The translations under genes and the position numbers were made by a program. Positions 50,955 to 59,717 of a stretch of 64,000 nt of DNA are shown here, piece after piece. The notes beneath the pieces are model-generated. The model saw only the letters and a list, made by a program, of their open reading frames with translations, had not been told where the DNA came from and did not search any database. Where the stretch lies: the NCBI GenBank assembly GCA_020161695.1, contig JAIUOO010000017.1, forward strand, positions 57,856-121,855, written 5' to 3'. Source of the DNA: Pseudomonadota bacterium. Its GTDB lineage: Bacteria; Pseudomonadota; Alphaproteobacteria; Rhizobiales; Phreatobacteraceae. How positions within the stretch are numbered: the first letter of the stretch is position 1; each line of letters starts with the position of its first letter.

Positions 50955-51036
50955 GGAGGATCTCCTGAGTCCCGAAAGTTCTTCTTGATGCGAATTGCGA
51001 CGAGAACGGCTTGGCCGGCGGAAAACTCCCGGCAGC

Positions 51037-51411
51037 TCAGCGCGTCGCAGCGTCGGTATTGACGGTGCGGATCTGGCGCAGATGCTGGCCGGCGGCCGAC
51101 GTCTGGCAGTTCTGCGGAATGTGCGGCCAGGCATGCTGCGCGCAGGCGGAGCGCTCGGCGGCCTGCGTGCGGTCACCCTGGATGGCGGCGACCTGCCGGG
51201 GCGCCTCGGTGCGCGCAGGGGCGGCATCCAGGCGGTTCTTGAAGCCGTTGAAGGCGCCAAGCGCATGATCGATGTCGGCGGCGCTGTGGGCCACCGTCAG
51301 CGAGGGAGCGGCATTGACGGCCGCGCGGCCGGCGGGAGCCAGAACGAGAGCTGCCGCCATGCCAAGGCCCGCAACCGCGGACAATGCCAGAAGCTTCGAC
51401 ATCTTGTTCAT
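51037..51411 (-). CDS. hypothetical exported protein
   Basis: 124 residues. The signal peptide is MNKMSKLLALSAVAGLGMAAALVLAPAGRA. The mature part is polar, with two Cys (ERSACAQHAWPHIPQNCQTSAAG) that may form a disulfide. The C-terminal stretch ACAQ-x-WP-x-IPQNC is similar to short Hyphomicrobiales proteins of unknown function. It sits 82 bp upstream of the L,D-transpeptidase gene on the same strand and may be read into it. No family assigned. Confidence 0.68.
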   Translation of the reverse strand: MNKMSKLLALSAVAGLGMAAALVLAPAGRAAVNAAPSLTVAHSAADIDHALGAFNGFKNRLDAAPARTEAPRQVAAIQGDRTQAAERSACAQHAWPHIPQNCQTSAAGQHLRQIRTVNTDAATR

Positions 51412-51824
51412 TTGCGCATCCCCCAGTCATGGCCCGTGGGCCCGGTCTCTCCGATGGGTCGCAGCGACGTCCGAGAAAGTTCACCGGTTTTTCGTCGCCC
51501 CGCATCATCGGGATGAACGAAACCTAGAGGCCTGGATTTTCGCGGGAGTGTCTTGGATGGAAACGTCGCATTTCAATCGGAAATGCACTGTTTCAAGGCT
51601 TGCGAGGCGGTGTCGGCAGCTGATCGGCACTGTTTCGCGCGAGCCGCAATTGTTTCAGGAGCGACGCAGAACCGTCAGGCGCGGATGAGATGGGTCCACG
51701 CGGCGGACGATCCTTTGCGGCCGGGCTGCAGACGGCCTGAGGCCGCCGGCCAGACGCCCGAACAGGGAGGCTTTGCCCCGGTCATGCCGGCCATGATGTG
51801 GAGGCAACGGCTCGGACGCGCGGT
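51412..51824. other. 413-bp intergenic region with repeated GAAACAGTGC motifs
   Basis: It lies between the response-regulator operon end and the small exported gene; no gene is supported. GCACTGTTTC occurs at 51585-51594 and 51627-51636, and a variant GCAATTGTTTC at 51646-51656. GCATTT/AAATGC (51568-51573 and 51581-51586) is an inverted repeat. These may be promoter elements for the minus-strand gene at 51411. Confidence 0.45.
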
Positions 51825-52547
51825 TCAGCGCTTCTCGCCATCCGGCATGAACATGTAACCCGCGCCGCGCACCGTCTTGATGTAGGCCGGCGTGTCCGGA
51901 TCTGGCTCGATCTTCTTGCGGATGCGCGTGATACGCACGTCGATGGCGCGGTCGAAAGCGTCGGGATCGCGCGCGCCCGCGAGGTCGAGCAGCTTGTCGC
52001 GCGACAGCACGCGACGCGGATTCTCGGCGAATGCCTTCAGCAGGTTGAACTCGGACGAGGTCAGCGCGTGCTCGCCGCCGCCATCGTCGCGCAGGACATG
52101 GGCGGTCAGGTCCAGCGTCTTGGTGCCGAAACGGACGGTCTCGCGCTGGCCGATCTGGCCGGGCGCCGGCGTCGGCGCGACGGCCCGGCGGAGCACGGAA
52201 CGGATGCGTGCGAGCAGTTCGCGCAATTCGCAGGGCTTGGCGAGATAGTCGTCGGCGCCGAGTTCCAGCCCGACGATGCGGTCGACAGGGCTCGCGGTCG
52301 CGGTCAGCATGATCACCGGCACGGGCATGCGCCGCTTCAGGTCGCGGATGACGGAGAGACCGTCCTCCTCCGGCATGTTGAGGTCGAGGACGACGAGGTC
52401 CGGCCGGTCCGACTGGATCGCCTGACGGAGCGAGGCGGCGCCGTCGCAGAGCGTCACCCGAAAGCCGTGCATCTTCAGGTAGTCGCCGACCATGTCGCGG
52501 GCGGCCGGCTCGTCGTCCACCACCATGATGTGCTGACCGGGGCTCAA
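51825..52547 (-). CDS. OmpR-family response regulator
   Basis: 240 residues. The receiver domain has the acidic pair VVDDEP, phospho-acceptor Asp in LVVLDLNMPEEDGL (about residue 53) and Lys in YLAKPCELRELL. The winged-helix output domain (about 140-236) includes LTSSEFNLLKAFAENPRRVLSRDKLLDLAG and the final VRGAGYMFM. It starts with TTG, overlapping the kinase stop as TTGA, with AGGAG 7 nt upstream; an ATG at 52526 would cut the first strand. It is the last gene of the receptor-kinase-kinase-regulator operon, and presumably activates a transport operon elsewhere. Confidence 0.94.
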   Translation of the reverse strand: MSPGQHIMVVDDEPAARDMVGDYLKMHGFRVTLCDGAASLRQAIQSDRPDLVVLDLNMPEEDGLSVIRDLKRRMPVPVIMLTATASPVDRIVGLELGADDYLAKPCELRELLARIRSVLRRAVAPTPAPGQIGQRETVRFGTKTLDLTAHVLRDDGGGEHALTSSEFNLLKAFAENPRRVLSRDKLLDLAGARDPDAFDRAIDVRITRIRKKIEPDPDTPAYIKTVRGAGYMFMPDGEKR

Positions 52548-54337
52548 GACGGCACTCCTGCAATGCTCGGCGGCAGCGTGATGGCGAAGACCGAGCCCCT
52601 GCCCGGCCCGTCGCTGCTCGCCGTGATGCGACCGCCATGCAGCTCGATGATGCGGCGGCAGATGAACAGGCCGAGGCCGGTTGAGCTCTCCCCGCCGGTT
52701 GGCTTCGCGGAAAGGCGCTGGAAGCGGCCGAACAGGCGCTGCTGGTCCTCGGGCGAGAGGCCGGGGCCCGAATCGGCGACGGCGACCCGGTGGCCCGCCT
52801 CCGAGGAGGTCAGCGAGACGTGGATGCGCCCGCCGGCCGGCGAATATTTGATGGCGTTGGAGACGAGATTGTCGATCGCCTCGCGCAGGCGGTCCGGGTC
52901 TGCCCGGCCGGGCATGCTGTCCGGTCCGGAGAAGACCAGCATCTGGCGCTTGCGTTCGGCGAGCGGCGCGTTGGCGTCGATGACCGCGGCAACGATAGCC
53001 ACGGCGTCGATATCGGCCGGGCGCAGCACGATGTCCTCGGCATCGAGCATGGCGTCGTTAATCAGCTCGTCCACCATCGAGGTCATGCGCGCGACGGAGG
53101 AGCGGATCTGTTCGATCTGCGTCAGGGCGCGCGGAATGTTCGGGGGATCGAGGCCGAGCAGTTCGCCCATCATCTCGGAGCGACCCAGAATGACGCCGAG
53201 CGGGTTCTTCAGGTCGTGGGCGACCGTGCCCAGCACCTCGGCCTTGTGGTCGTTGGTGCGCTTCAGCCGCGCCCATTGCATCGTCAGCCGCTCGTTGGCG
53301 ACGGTGAGCTGCCGGGTGCGCTCGGCGACGCGCTGCTCCAGCGTCTCGTTGGCGGCCTGCAACTGCTCGTAGAGGATGATGTTGTCAAAGGCGGTGGAGA
53401 GCCGCCCGCAGAACACCGCGACCAGCGTGCGGTCGGTGTCGTTCAGCGGCTTGTCGGACCGGAGCGCCACGACGATCTCGCGGCCGCTCGCCGTCTCGAT
53501 GTAGAGCACGGTCTGGTGACCGTCGAAGGCGTGCCGTCGGCGCTCGAAAGCCGAGCGGACGAGCCCGGCCATGGCGGCGTCGAGACCCGCCTCGCCCACC
53601 TCCGCCACGGTGGAATAGACGCCGGAGCCGGCGAGGATGGCGAAGCCGTCGCGACGGTCGTCGCGCAGCACGAGAATGCCCTCGCACTGGGCCTGAACGA
53701 GGCCGGCGATCTGCGTCAGCACGCCGGCGGCGAGCTTGCGCATGCTCTTCAGGTCGAACAGTTCGGAGGCGGCGTCGACGATCAGCTCCAGCCCGCGCCG
53801 CGTCTCGACGAGCCGCATCAGCTGCTGGTAGCTGCGGATCGCCGCGGTCAGTGCGGTGAACAGCTTGTCGGCGGTGAGCTCGGTCTTGGCCTTGTAGTCG
53901 TTGATGTCGTAGTCGACGATCACCTGCCGCTCGGGCGCCTGGCCCGGCTGGCCCGTCCGCAGGATGATGCGGACCGTGTCGTTCTTCAGCTCGTTGCGGA
54001 TGTACTGGACGAGTTCGAGCCCGGCGCCGTCGCTCTCCATGACCACGTCGAGCAGGACGACGGCCATGTCGGGGTGGGCAGCCAGCAGGTTGCGTCCCTC
54101 CATCGCCGAATAGGCCGACAGAAGCTCCAGCCGCGAGCCGCCGAGGACATAGTCCGACAGCGCATAGCGGGTGCCGGAATGGACCGCCGCGTCGTCGTCG
54201 ATGATGGCGACCTTCCAGCGGTGCTGGTCCTCCGGCAGCGCCGGGGCCTCGTCCTCCAGCACCTGGATCAGGTCGTCGTCGCGGTCTTGATCCTGCATCG
54301 GCCCTCTGAGCGGCTCGTTCGCGGGTTCGGACATCAT
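52544..54337 (-). CDS. hybrid histidine kinase with N-terminal receiver and DUF3369
   Basis: 597 residues, cytoplasmic, no membrane segment. Order: receiver domain (~40-165: VAIIDDDAAVHSGT, LLDVVMESDGAG with the Asp, INDYKAKTELT with the Lys); DUF3369/GAF-like domain (~180-330); coiled coil (~335-365); HisKA with VAHDLKNPLGVILG (His about 380); HATPase with DNLVSNAIKYSP (N box) and DSGPGLSPEDQQRLFGRF plus TGLGLFICRRII. The receiver probably takes phosphate from the neighbouring membrane kinase. It overlaps both neighbours by 4 bp. Confidence 0.93.
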   Translation of the reverse strand: MMSEPANEPLRGPMQDQDRDDDLIQVLEDEAPALPEDQHRWKVAIIDDDAAVHSGTRYALSDYVLGGSRLELLSAYSAMEGRNLLAAHPDMAVVLLDVVMESDGAGLELVQYIRNELKNDTVRIILRTGQPGQAPERQVIVDYDINDYKAKTELTADKLFTALTAAIRSYQQLMRLVETRRGLELIVDAASELFDLKSMRKLAAGVLTQIAGLVQAQCEGILVLRDDRRDGFAILAGSGVYSTVAEVGEAGLDAAMAGLVRSAFERRRHAFDGHQTVLYIETASGREIVVALRSDKPLNDTDRTLVAVFCGRLSTAFDNIILYEQLQAANETLEQRVAERTRQLTVANERLTMQWARLKRTNDHKAEVLGTVAHDLKNPLGVILGRSEMMGELLGLDPPNIPRALTQIEQIRSSVARMTSMVDELINDAMLDAEDIVLRPADIDAVAIVAAVIDANAPLAERKRQMLVFSGPDSMPGRADPDRLREAIDNLVSNAIKYSPAGGRIHVSLTSSEAGHRVAVADSGPGLSPEDQQRLFGRFQRLSAKPTGGESSTGLGLFICRRIIELHGGRITASSDGPGRGSVFAITLPPSIAGVPS

Positions 54338-56373
54338 GCGGCTTCCGGTCGCTCCGCCGGATCCTGCGGCGCCGTCAGCGGCAGGACCATGCGGAACGTC
54401 GAGCCCGTGCCGGGCGTCGATGACAGGGCAATACGCCCGCCGAGCCTGCGAGTCACGATGTTGAAGACAATGTTGAGGCCGAGGCCAGTGCCGCCCTCGC
54501 CGCGGCGGGTGGTGAAGAACGGGTCGAACGCCTGCCGCTGCACCTCCGGCGTCATGCCGATGCCGTCGTCGTGGAAGACCACGACCACGCTGTCGCCGTC
54601 CTGCACCGCCTCGATGCGGAACTCGCCCCTGCGGCCCTCCGGAAAGGCATGGGTGATCGCATTGATGAACAGGTTGGTCACGACCTGCCCGTAGGGACCG
54701 GGATAGGAATCGAGCACGATGCCGGCCGGCACCGAGACGGTCAGCGAGACCGGCGCGCGCCGCAGCGTCGGACGAAGGCTCTGGACGATCTGGTCGGTCG
54801 CTTCGGCCAGATCGAAGGAGCGCCGCTCGGCATGGCTGCGGTCCACCGCCACCTGCTTGAAGGCCTGGATCATCTCGCCGGCGCGCTGAAGGTTCAGCGA
54901 CAGCTGGTTGGCCGCCTCGCGGCTGCCCTGAACGAACTCCGTGAGCTTGGAGCGGCGCAACTCGCCGCGATCGACATCGCCGGCAAAGTCGTCGATCCGG
55001 CGCGACAGCGTGGAGGCGACGGTGAGGCTGATGCCGATGGGGTTGTTGACCTCGTGGGCGACGCCCGCGACGAGGCCGCCGAGGGCTGCGAGCTTCTCGG
55101 CCTCGACGAGGCTCTGCTGGGTCTCGCGCAGGTCGGTCAACGCCTGCTCGGCGCGGTCCTTGGCGGCGACGAGGTCCTGTTCGGCGCGCTGCTTCTCGAT
55201 GGCGTTCTGGCGGAACACCTCCACCGCGCGGGCCATGCGGCCGATATCGTCGGTCGCCGAGAGGCCGGAGGGCGGCCGGGCAAGGTCGCCACGGACGATG
55301 GCCGTCATCGAGCCTGCGAGATCATCGAGCGGGATGCGGATGGATCGGGCGATCAGCGTCCAGATCACCGCGACGAAAGCGAGGAAGATGCCGGCGACGC
55401 CGACGGCCTGGACGAAGACGATGCGCAGCGTCTGGTCGAGCCGCTGCTGGGCGGCGTCCTCCTGCCCGCGCACGCGCTCGGCGACCTCCTGGATGACGGT
55501 CGCCATGACGGCCTGATTGCCGTCGATCTCGACCTGCAGAAGCCGGTTCTGCATGCCCAGCACCTGCACCATGCGGCTGAAGCCGGCGCGGAGCGATATG
55601 GTCCGCTCCGCCAGCGCCTTGAGCGCCGCGCGCTGGAATTCGGTCTCGGCGAGATCGACCATGACCGGCGCGGTAGTCTGGATCACCTCGATGGAGCGGG
55701 CCGCCTCGCGCTGCGCCTGCACCGACTGTGTCAGGTAATAGTCGTTGATGGCGACGAGGAAGACCGAGAAAGCCTCGCGCGACTTGCCCAGCGATGGCGC
55801 CACCAGCGCGGAGCGATCGGCCATGGCGGTCTCGACCACCGAATAGAGCTGCGACAACTCGCTGGCGGGCTTCCTGATCTCGTTCTCATAGATCGACGAG
55901 ATGGTCTCGCGCACCGAGCGCAACTCGTCGAAGCCGAGCATGAACCGTTCTGTGACGCTGGTGACCGAGCGCGCCGGATTCTGGAGTGCGTGGTCGATCT
56001 CCTTCTCCAGCGCCAGCTTGGCGAGCAGCGCCTTGCGCCGCTGTTCGATCTCGCCCAGCACCGTCTCGTTCGGCAGGGCGAAATAGCGATGGATCAGCGT
56101 CTGCAGCCGGCCGGCATCGTTCTCGATGGAGGCCAGCAGGCGGTCGACCCGCCGCGCTTCCTGAAGGTCGCTCCAGGCGATGCGGATGGCCCGCGCACCG
56201 GAACCGATCAGCAGCATCAGCAGGGCGATGAAGGCGAGGTTCAGGATGACGACGGTGGCGATGCGCCAGCGCACCGGGATGCGGCGCAGCATCTCGGAGG
56301 CCGCGTCGAGCCGGCCGCGCAGCGACCGGACCGCCGGGCGCTCGACTTCGCGCTTCGCCGTCGTCGCATCCAT
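54334..56373 (-). CDS. membrane sensor histidine kinase with long periplasmic helical domain and HAMP
   Basis: 679 residues. Membrane segment 1 (~38-60, IATVVILNLAFIALLMLLIGSG), a periplasmic helical region of ~250 residues, membrane segment 2 (~320-342), HAMP (RSIRIPLDDLAGSMTAIVRGDLARPP), a coiled coil, then a HisKA-like part with VAGVAHEVNNPIGI (catalytic His). HATPase follows: NLFINAITHAF, DDGIGMTPEVQRQAFDPFFTTRRGEGGTGLGLNIV. The layout is like the DctB/TorS group of sensors that read a periplasmic binding protein. Its start shares a base with the receptor gene stop (TGATG), so receptor and kinase are coupled. Confidence 0.94.
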   Translation of the reverse strand: MDATTAKREVERPAVRSLRGRLDAASEMLRRIPVRWRIATVVILNLAFIALLMLLIGSGARAIRIAWSDLQEARRVDRLLASIENDAGRLQTLIHRYFALPNETVLGEIEQRRKALLAKLALEKEIDHALQNPARSVTSVTERFMLGFDELRSVRETISSIYENEIRKPASELSQLYSVVETAMADRSALVAPSLGKSREAFSVFLVAINDYYLTQSVQAQREAARSIEVIQTTAPVMVDLAETEFQRAALKALAERTISLRAGFSRMVQVLGMQNRLLQVEIDGNQAVMATVIQEVAERVRGQEDAAQQRLDQTLRIVFVQAVGVAGIFLAFVAVIWTLIARSIRIPLDDLAGSMTAIVRGDLARPPSGLSATDDIGRMARAVEVFRQNAIEKQRAEQDLVAAKDRAEQALTDLRETQQSLVEAEKLAALGGLVAGVAHEVNNPIGISLTVASTLSRRIDDFAGDVDRGELRRSKLTEFVQGSREAANQLSLNLQRAGEMIQAFKQVAVDRSHAERRSFDLAEATDQIVQSLRPTLRRAPVSLTVSVPAGIVLDSYPGPYGQVVTNLFINAITHAFPEGRRGEFRIEAVQDGDSVVVVFHDDGIGMTPEVQRQAFDPFFTTRRGEGGTGLGLNIVFNIVTRRLGGRIALSSTPGTGSTFRMVLPLTAPQDPAERPEAA

Positions 56374-57368
56374 CAGCGGGCCTGACGGATGCGCTCGACG
56401 AGAGCGGCGAGATGAGGCTCGCCGGCAAAGCGGGCGAACAGCGGCTGGACGGCCGCCTCGAAGGGCGCGCGGTCGGTCAGCGCGACGACGGTGACGCCGG
56501 AGCGCTCGGCATCGGTGCGCGAGCGCGCCTCAAGCTCCTGCCACTGCTTGCGCATCCAGGCGGCCGATTCCCGGGCTGCGGCGCGGAAGATGGACTTGTC
56601 GTCGTCGGTGAGGCTCTCCCACGCGCGTTTCGACATGACCAGGACTTCCGGGCTCATCGTGTGCTCGGTCAGCGTCAGGTGGCGCGCGGCACGGAAATGG
56701 TCGGTGGTCACGTAAGACGGCCAGTTGTTCTCCGCGCCATGAACGAGACCGGTCGATAGCCCGATGCCGACCTGGCCGTAGGGCAGCGCCACCGGCTCCG
56801 CGCCGAGCGCGCGCATCATTTCCACCATCAGGTCGGACTGCTGGACGCGGATACGCAGGCCCTTCAGGTCGGCAGGCGTCCGCACGGGACGGACGGTGTT
56901 GTAGATGGAGCGCGCGCCGGAATCGTAGAAGGCGAGCCCAATCAGGCCGTGGCGCTCGAAGCTCGCCAGAATGTCCTCGCCGACCGGGCCGTCGAGCACC
57001 CTGTGCAGGTGCTCCACCGAGCGGAACAGGAAGGGCAGAGCGAGGATGTTGGCCTCCGGCACGAAGCTCGCCAGCGGCGCAACGTTCGTGCGGTTGATAT
57101 CGATGGCGCCGATGCGGGTCTGCTCGATCGTGTCCTTCTCCTCGCCGAGCTGGCGTGAATGGAAGATGCGCAGGCTGTGGCGCCCCCCGGTGCGCTCGCG
57201 CACCAGCCGGCCCATCAGTTCCAGCGCCTGGACGGTCGGATAGTCGCCGGCCTGGGTGTCGGTGACCCGAAACTCGCGCGCCGCCGCAGGGGCGGCGATC
57301 GCCCCCAGCAGTCCGGCTAGAGCCGCCAGCGCCAGACCCAATCGCCGGCTACTGATCAGAAAGGCCAT
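56373..57368 (-). CDS. TRAP-type (DctP) solute-binding protein linked to sensor kinases
   Basis: 331 residues. The signal peptide is MAFLISSRRLGLALAALAGLLGAIAAPAAA-RE. The DctP domain follows: FHSRQLGEEKDTIEQTRIGAIDINRTNVAPLASFVPE, PFLFRSVEHLHRVLDGPVGEDIL, LKGLRIRVQQSDLMVEMMRALGAEPVALPYGQVGIGLSTGLVHGAENNWPSYVT with the conserved substrate Arg. No dctQ/M gene is nearby; instead two kinases and a regulator follow with overlapping ends. It is therefore probably a periplasmic sensor subunit that presents a carboxylate to the membrane kinase rather than a transport receptor. Confidence 0.9.
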   Translation of the reverse strand: MAFLISSRRLGLALAALAGLLGAIAAPAAAREFRVTDTQAGDYPTVQALELMGRLVRERTGGRHSLRIFHSRQLGEEKDTIEQTRIGAIDINRTNVAPLASFVPEANILALPFLFRSVEHLHRVLDGPVGEDILASFERHGLIGLAFYDSGARSIYNTVRPVRTPADLKGLRIRVQQSDLMVEMMRALGAEPVALPYGQVGIGLSTGLVHGAENNWPSYVTTDHFRAARHLTLTEHTMSPEVLVMSKRAWESLTDDDKSIFRAAARESAAWMRKQWQELEARSRTDAERSGVTVVALTDRAPFEAAVQPLFARFAGEPHLAALVERIRQAR

Positions 57369-57666
57369 GGTTTCCCGCCTTCGACGGTGGCATGCGAACC
57401 GACACGAGGGACCCACTTTGCCACAGGAATCGGGTCCTTCGCCATGGGGAAGGACGGCCGGGCACCGATGCCGCGTTGCAGGCCAGCCCGGCCGGGCGCG
57501 CACCCGAAGACGGTATTGTTTCACTCCTGTGTCGCGCGGGCAGCTTCGATACTGCCAACGGCCACGGCCACGACATTTGCCGGAAACGCCGCGCCGCGAT
57601 GGTCGCGCCAACGGGTGGTCGCCGGCGGAAGCGGCCGCCCTCTTTCGTCGTGCAGGAGTGCGCCGC

Positions 57667-57972
57667 ATGAAATCGTCCCTGACCCTTGCGCTCGGCGCCG
57701 GCCTTGCCGTCGCCCTCGCAGGGATCGCGATGGCTCAGGAACCGATCGGCATTCCCGAATGCGACCGCTTCATCACCAGCTATGAGACCTGCGTGACCAC
57801 CAAGGTCCCTGCGACCTATCGCGGCACCTTCACCCAGCAGGTTGGCCAGCTGCGCACGACCTGGCGGGCCCTGGCGCAGGACCCGCAGACCCGCGACCAG
57901 CTTGAGCAGATCTGCCGCACGCAGGGCGAGCAGATGCGCCGCGGCCTCGAACCCTTCGGCTGCCAGTTCTGA
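57667..57972 (+). CDS. small periplasmic hypothetical protein
   Basis: 101 residues. The signal peptide is MKSSLTLALGAGLAVALAGIAMA-QE. The mature part has four Cys (PECDRF, YETCVTTK, QICRTQ, FGCQF), spaced to form two disulfides in a helical hairpin, like small periplasmic proteins of DUF-type common in Hyphomicrobiales. No function assigned. It is convergent with the AraC gene (6 bp between stops) and lies in the region upstream of the sensor operon. The 298 bp before it hold no other supported gene. Confidence 0.72.
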   Translation: MKSSLTLALGAGLAVALAGIAMAQEPIGIPECDRFITSYETCVTTKVPATYRGTFTQQVGQLRTTWRALAQDPQTRDQLEQICRTQGEQMRRGLEPFGCQF

Positions 57973-57978
57973 CGCCCC

Positions 57979-58839
57979 TCAGGCGGCCGCGCGCCTGACC
58001 GCCCGCCACTGCCCCGGCGAGACGCCGTAGGCCCGTTTGAACTGGCGGGCCATGTGGCTCTGATCGGCGAAGCCGCAGGCGACGGCGGCATCGGCCAAGG
58101 GCGTGCCTGCGAGCAGCGCGGCGCGAACCCGGTCGAGCCGGCGCATGGTCAGGTAACGGTAGGGACTGGTGCCGAGCTGGGCGCGGAAGTGCCGCGCCAG
58201 CTGCCAGCGGTTCATGCCGGTGGCGTGCTCCAGCTCCTCGGATTCCACCACCCGGCCGCACTGCGCATCGAGCAGATCGCGGGCAATGTCGACGGCGCGC
58301 GAGGCGACCACGTCAGCGGGCCCGCACGGGGCGCCCGAGAGCGCCGCCATGGCTTCGGCCAGCGCCAGCACCGTCTGGTCGGTTTCGAGCGGCTCCATCG
58401 CCCGGTCGGCGGCAGCGAGCGCGCCGGCGGCGGCAGCCACCATGCGCGGATCGCCGGTCACCGGCGTCGGCACGAAGGGCAGGCTGCGGACGGCGCCGCC
58501 CAGTGCATCGCGGATCAGGCGCGGCTCGACATAGATCATCCGGTAGGTGAAGCCGGTCGCGGCACCGGAGCGGCCGTCATGGACCTCGTCCGGGTGGAGC
58601 ACGATGGCCTGCCCCGCGAGGCTGTCGCGGGCCGCACCGCGATAGGTGAAGCACTGGACGCCCGACAGCGTCAGTCCGACGGCATAGGTGTCGTGGCGGT
58701 GCGGGTCGAAGGCATGCCCTGTGAAGAAGGCCTCGATCCGTTCGAGACCAGGTCCCGCCGGCAGCACGCGCACCGCATCGCGCGGCCCGCACGATCGTTC
58801 AAGACCCTCTCCCGCCAGACCTGCCAGCCTGTCGTCCAT
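57979..58839 (-). CDS. AraC-family transcriptional regulator
   Basis: 286 residues. The N-terminal cupin-like ligand domain is FFTGHAFDPHRHDTYAVGLTLSGVQCFTYRG, AIVLHPDEVHDGRSGAATGFTYRMIYVEP. The two C-terminal HTHs are LEHATGMNRWQLARHFRAQLGTSPYRYLTMRRLDRVRAAL and LADAAVACGFADQSHMARQFKRAYGVSPGQWR, the AraC signature. The start is ATG at 58839, which overlaps the divergent DUF2000 ATG by 2 bp (CATG). It probably controls the DUF2000 gene; AraC proteins often act on the divergent neighbour. Confidence 0.92.
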   Translation of the reverse strand: MDDRLAGLAGEGLERSCGPRDAVRVLPAGPGLERIEAFFTGHAFDPHRHDTYAVGLTLSGVQCFTYRGAARDSLAGQAIVLHPDEVHDGRSGAATGFTYRMIYVEPRLIRDALGGAVRSLPFVPTPVTGDPRMVAAAAGALAAADRAMEPLETDQTVLALAEAMAALSGAPCGPADVVASRAVDIARDLLDAQCGRVVESEELEHATGMNRWQLARHFRAQLGTSPYRYLTMRRLDRVRAALLAGTPLADAAVACGFADQSHMARQFKRAYGVSPGQWRAVRRAAA

Positions 58840-59305
58840 GACGATAGCCGATCCCCCGATAGCCGATCCCTCGTTGGCCGCCGCAGAGGCGCCCATCCGC
58901 TTCGATACCAAGTTCGTGGTCGTGGTGCGAGACGACCTCGCCGTCTGGCAGAAGCTCAACGTCGCCTCGTTCCTCGCGGGCGGCGTGACCGGTTCGGAGC
59001 CGCAGCTGCTCGGCGAGCCCTACCGCGACGCCTCCGACAAGGTCTATGGCCGGCTGGTCCGTCAACCGATCCTCGTCATGACCGGCAGCGGCGCCGAGAT
59101 CGCGACCGCGGTGCGCCGCGCCAAGGAACGCGGGATGCTGCCCTCCATCTACACCCAGGCGCTGTTCGCGACGGGCCACGATGCGGCCAACCGCGCGGCA
59201 GTGGCGTCGGTGACGACCGAGGCTCTCGATTTCGTCGGCATGGCGGTGTACGGCGACCGCAAGGATGTCGACAAGGTCACGAAGGGGCTGAGGCTGCATC
59301 CTTGA
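58838..59305 (+). CDS. DUF2000 family protein
   Basis: 155 residues. RFDTKFVVVVRDDLAVWQKLNVASFLAGGVTG, then EPYRDASDKVYGRLVRQPILVMTGSGAEIATAVRRAKERGMLPSIYTQALFATGHDAANRAAV, are the DUF2000 signature (peptidyl-tRNA-hydrolase-like fold, function unknown). DUF2000 genes often stand divergent to an AraC regulator. The first residues (IADPPIADPSLAAAE) come from a 15-bp tandem repeat; a TTG near 58873 would give a start nearer the conserved domain and remove the start overlap. Confidence 0.85.
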   Translation: MTIADPPIADPSLAAAEAPIRFDTKFVVVVRDDLAVWQKLNVASFLAGGVTGSEPQLLGEPYRDASDKVYGRLVRQPILVMTGSGAEIATAVRRAKERGMLPSIYTQALFATGHDAANRAAVASVTTEALDFVGMAVYGDRKDVDKVTKGLRLHP

Positions 59306-59426
59306 GCGCGGCACGGTTGCATTGCGGGGGGAGGTGGAAGCCGTGCCTGGCCCCATATTGGAACGGACCAGATCGGCGAAGCGTTCGCTTTCCATGTTCG
59401 CCGCCGCCCGCCATCAGGAGCAACCC

Positions 59427-59702
59427 ATGCCCGCCGCCTTCCGCGACAACCCCGCCGAAAGCCGTTTCGAGCTGACGGAGAACGGTCATCTCGCCTTTGC
59501 CGACTATCGCCGGCAGGACGGCCTACTGGTCATCGACCATGTCGAGGCGGCGATGCCGCTGCGTGGCACCGGTGCGGCTGGCCGCCTCATGGACGAGGTG
59601 GTGAGGCTCGCGCGCGCCGAGAACCGCAGGATCGTGCCGCGCTGCGGCTATGCGGCCGGATGGCTCCGCCGCCATAGCGAGCACGCCGGCCCGGTCGCCT
59701 GA
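59427..59702 (+). CDS. GNAT-type N-acetyltransferase (Acetyltransf_CG family)
   Basis: 91 residues, the small single-domain YjdJ-like type. AESRFELTENGHLAFADYRRQDGLLVIDHVEAAMPLRGTGAAGRLMDEVVRLARAENRRIVPRCGYAAGWLRRH has the acetyl-CoA loop RGTGAAGRL and the typical CGYAAGWLRRH end. Substrate unknown. CAGGAG lies 6 nt before the ATG at 59427. It is convergent with the FAD dehydrogenase gene (15 bp between ends) and is 121 bp after the DUF2000 gene on the same strand. Confidence 0.9.
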   Translation: MPAAFRDNPAESRFELTENGHLAFADYRRQDGLLVIDHVEAAMPLRGTGAAGRLMDEVVRLARAENRRIVPRCGYAAGWLRRHSEHAGPVA

Positions 59703-59717
59703 CCGGGCGGTACTGAC

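Noticed and set aside
57392..57670. Small plus-strand frame upstream of the periplasmic 101-residue protein gene
   Set aside because: It has no ribosome site, no conserved pattern and a composition like shadow translation, and it overlaps the likely promoter region of two divergent units.
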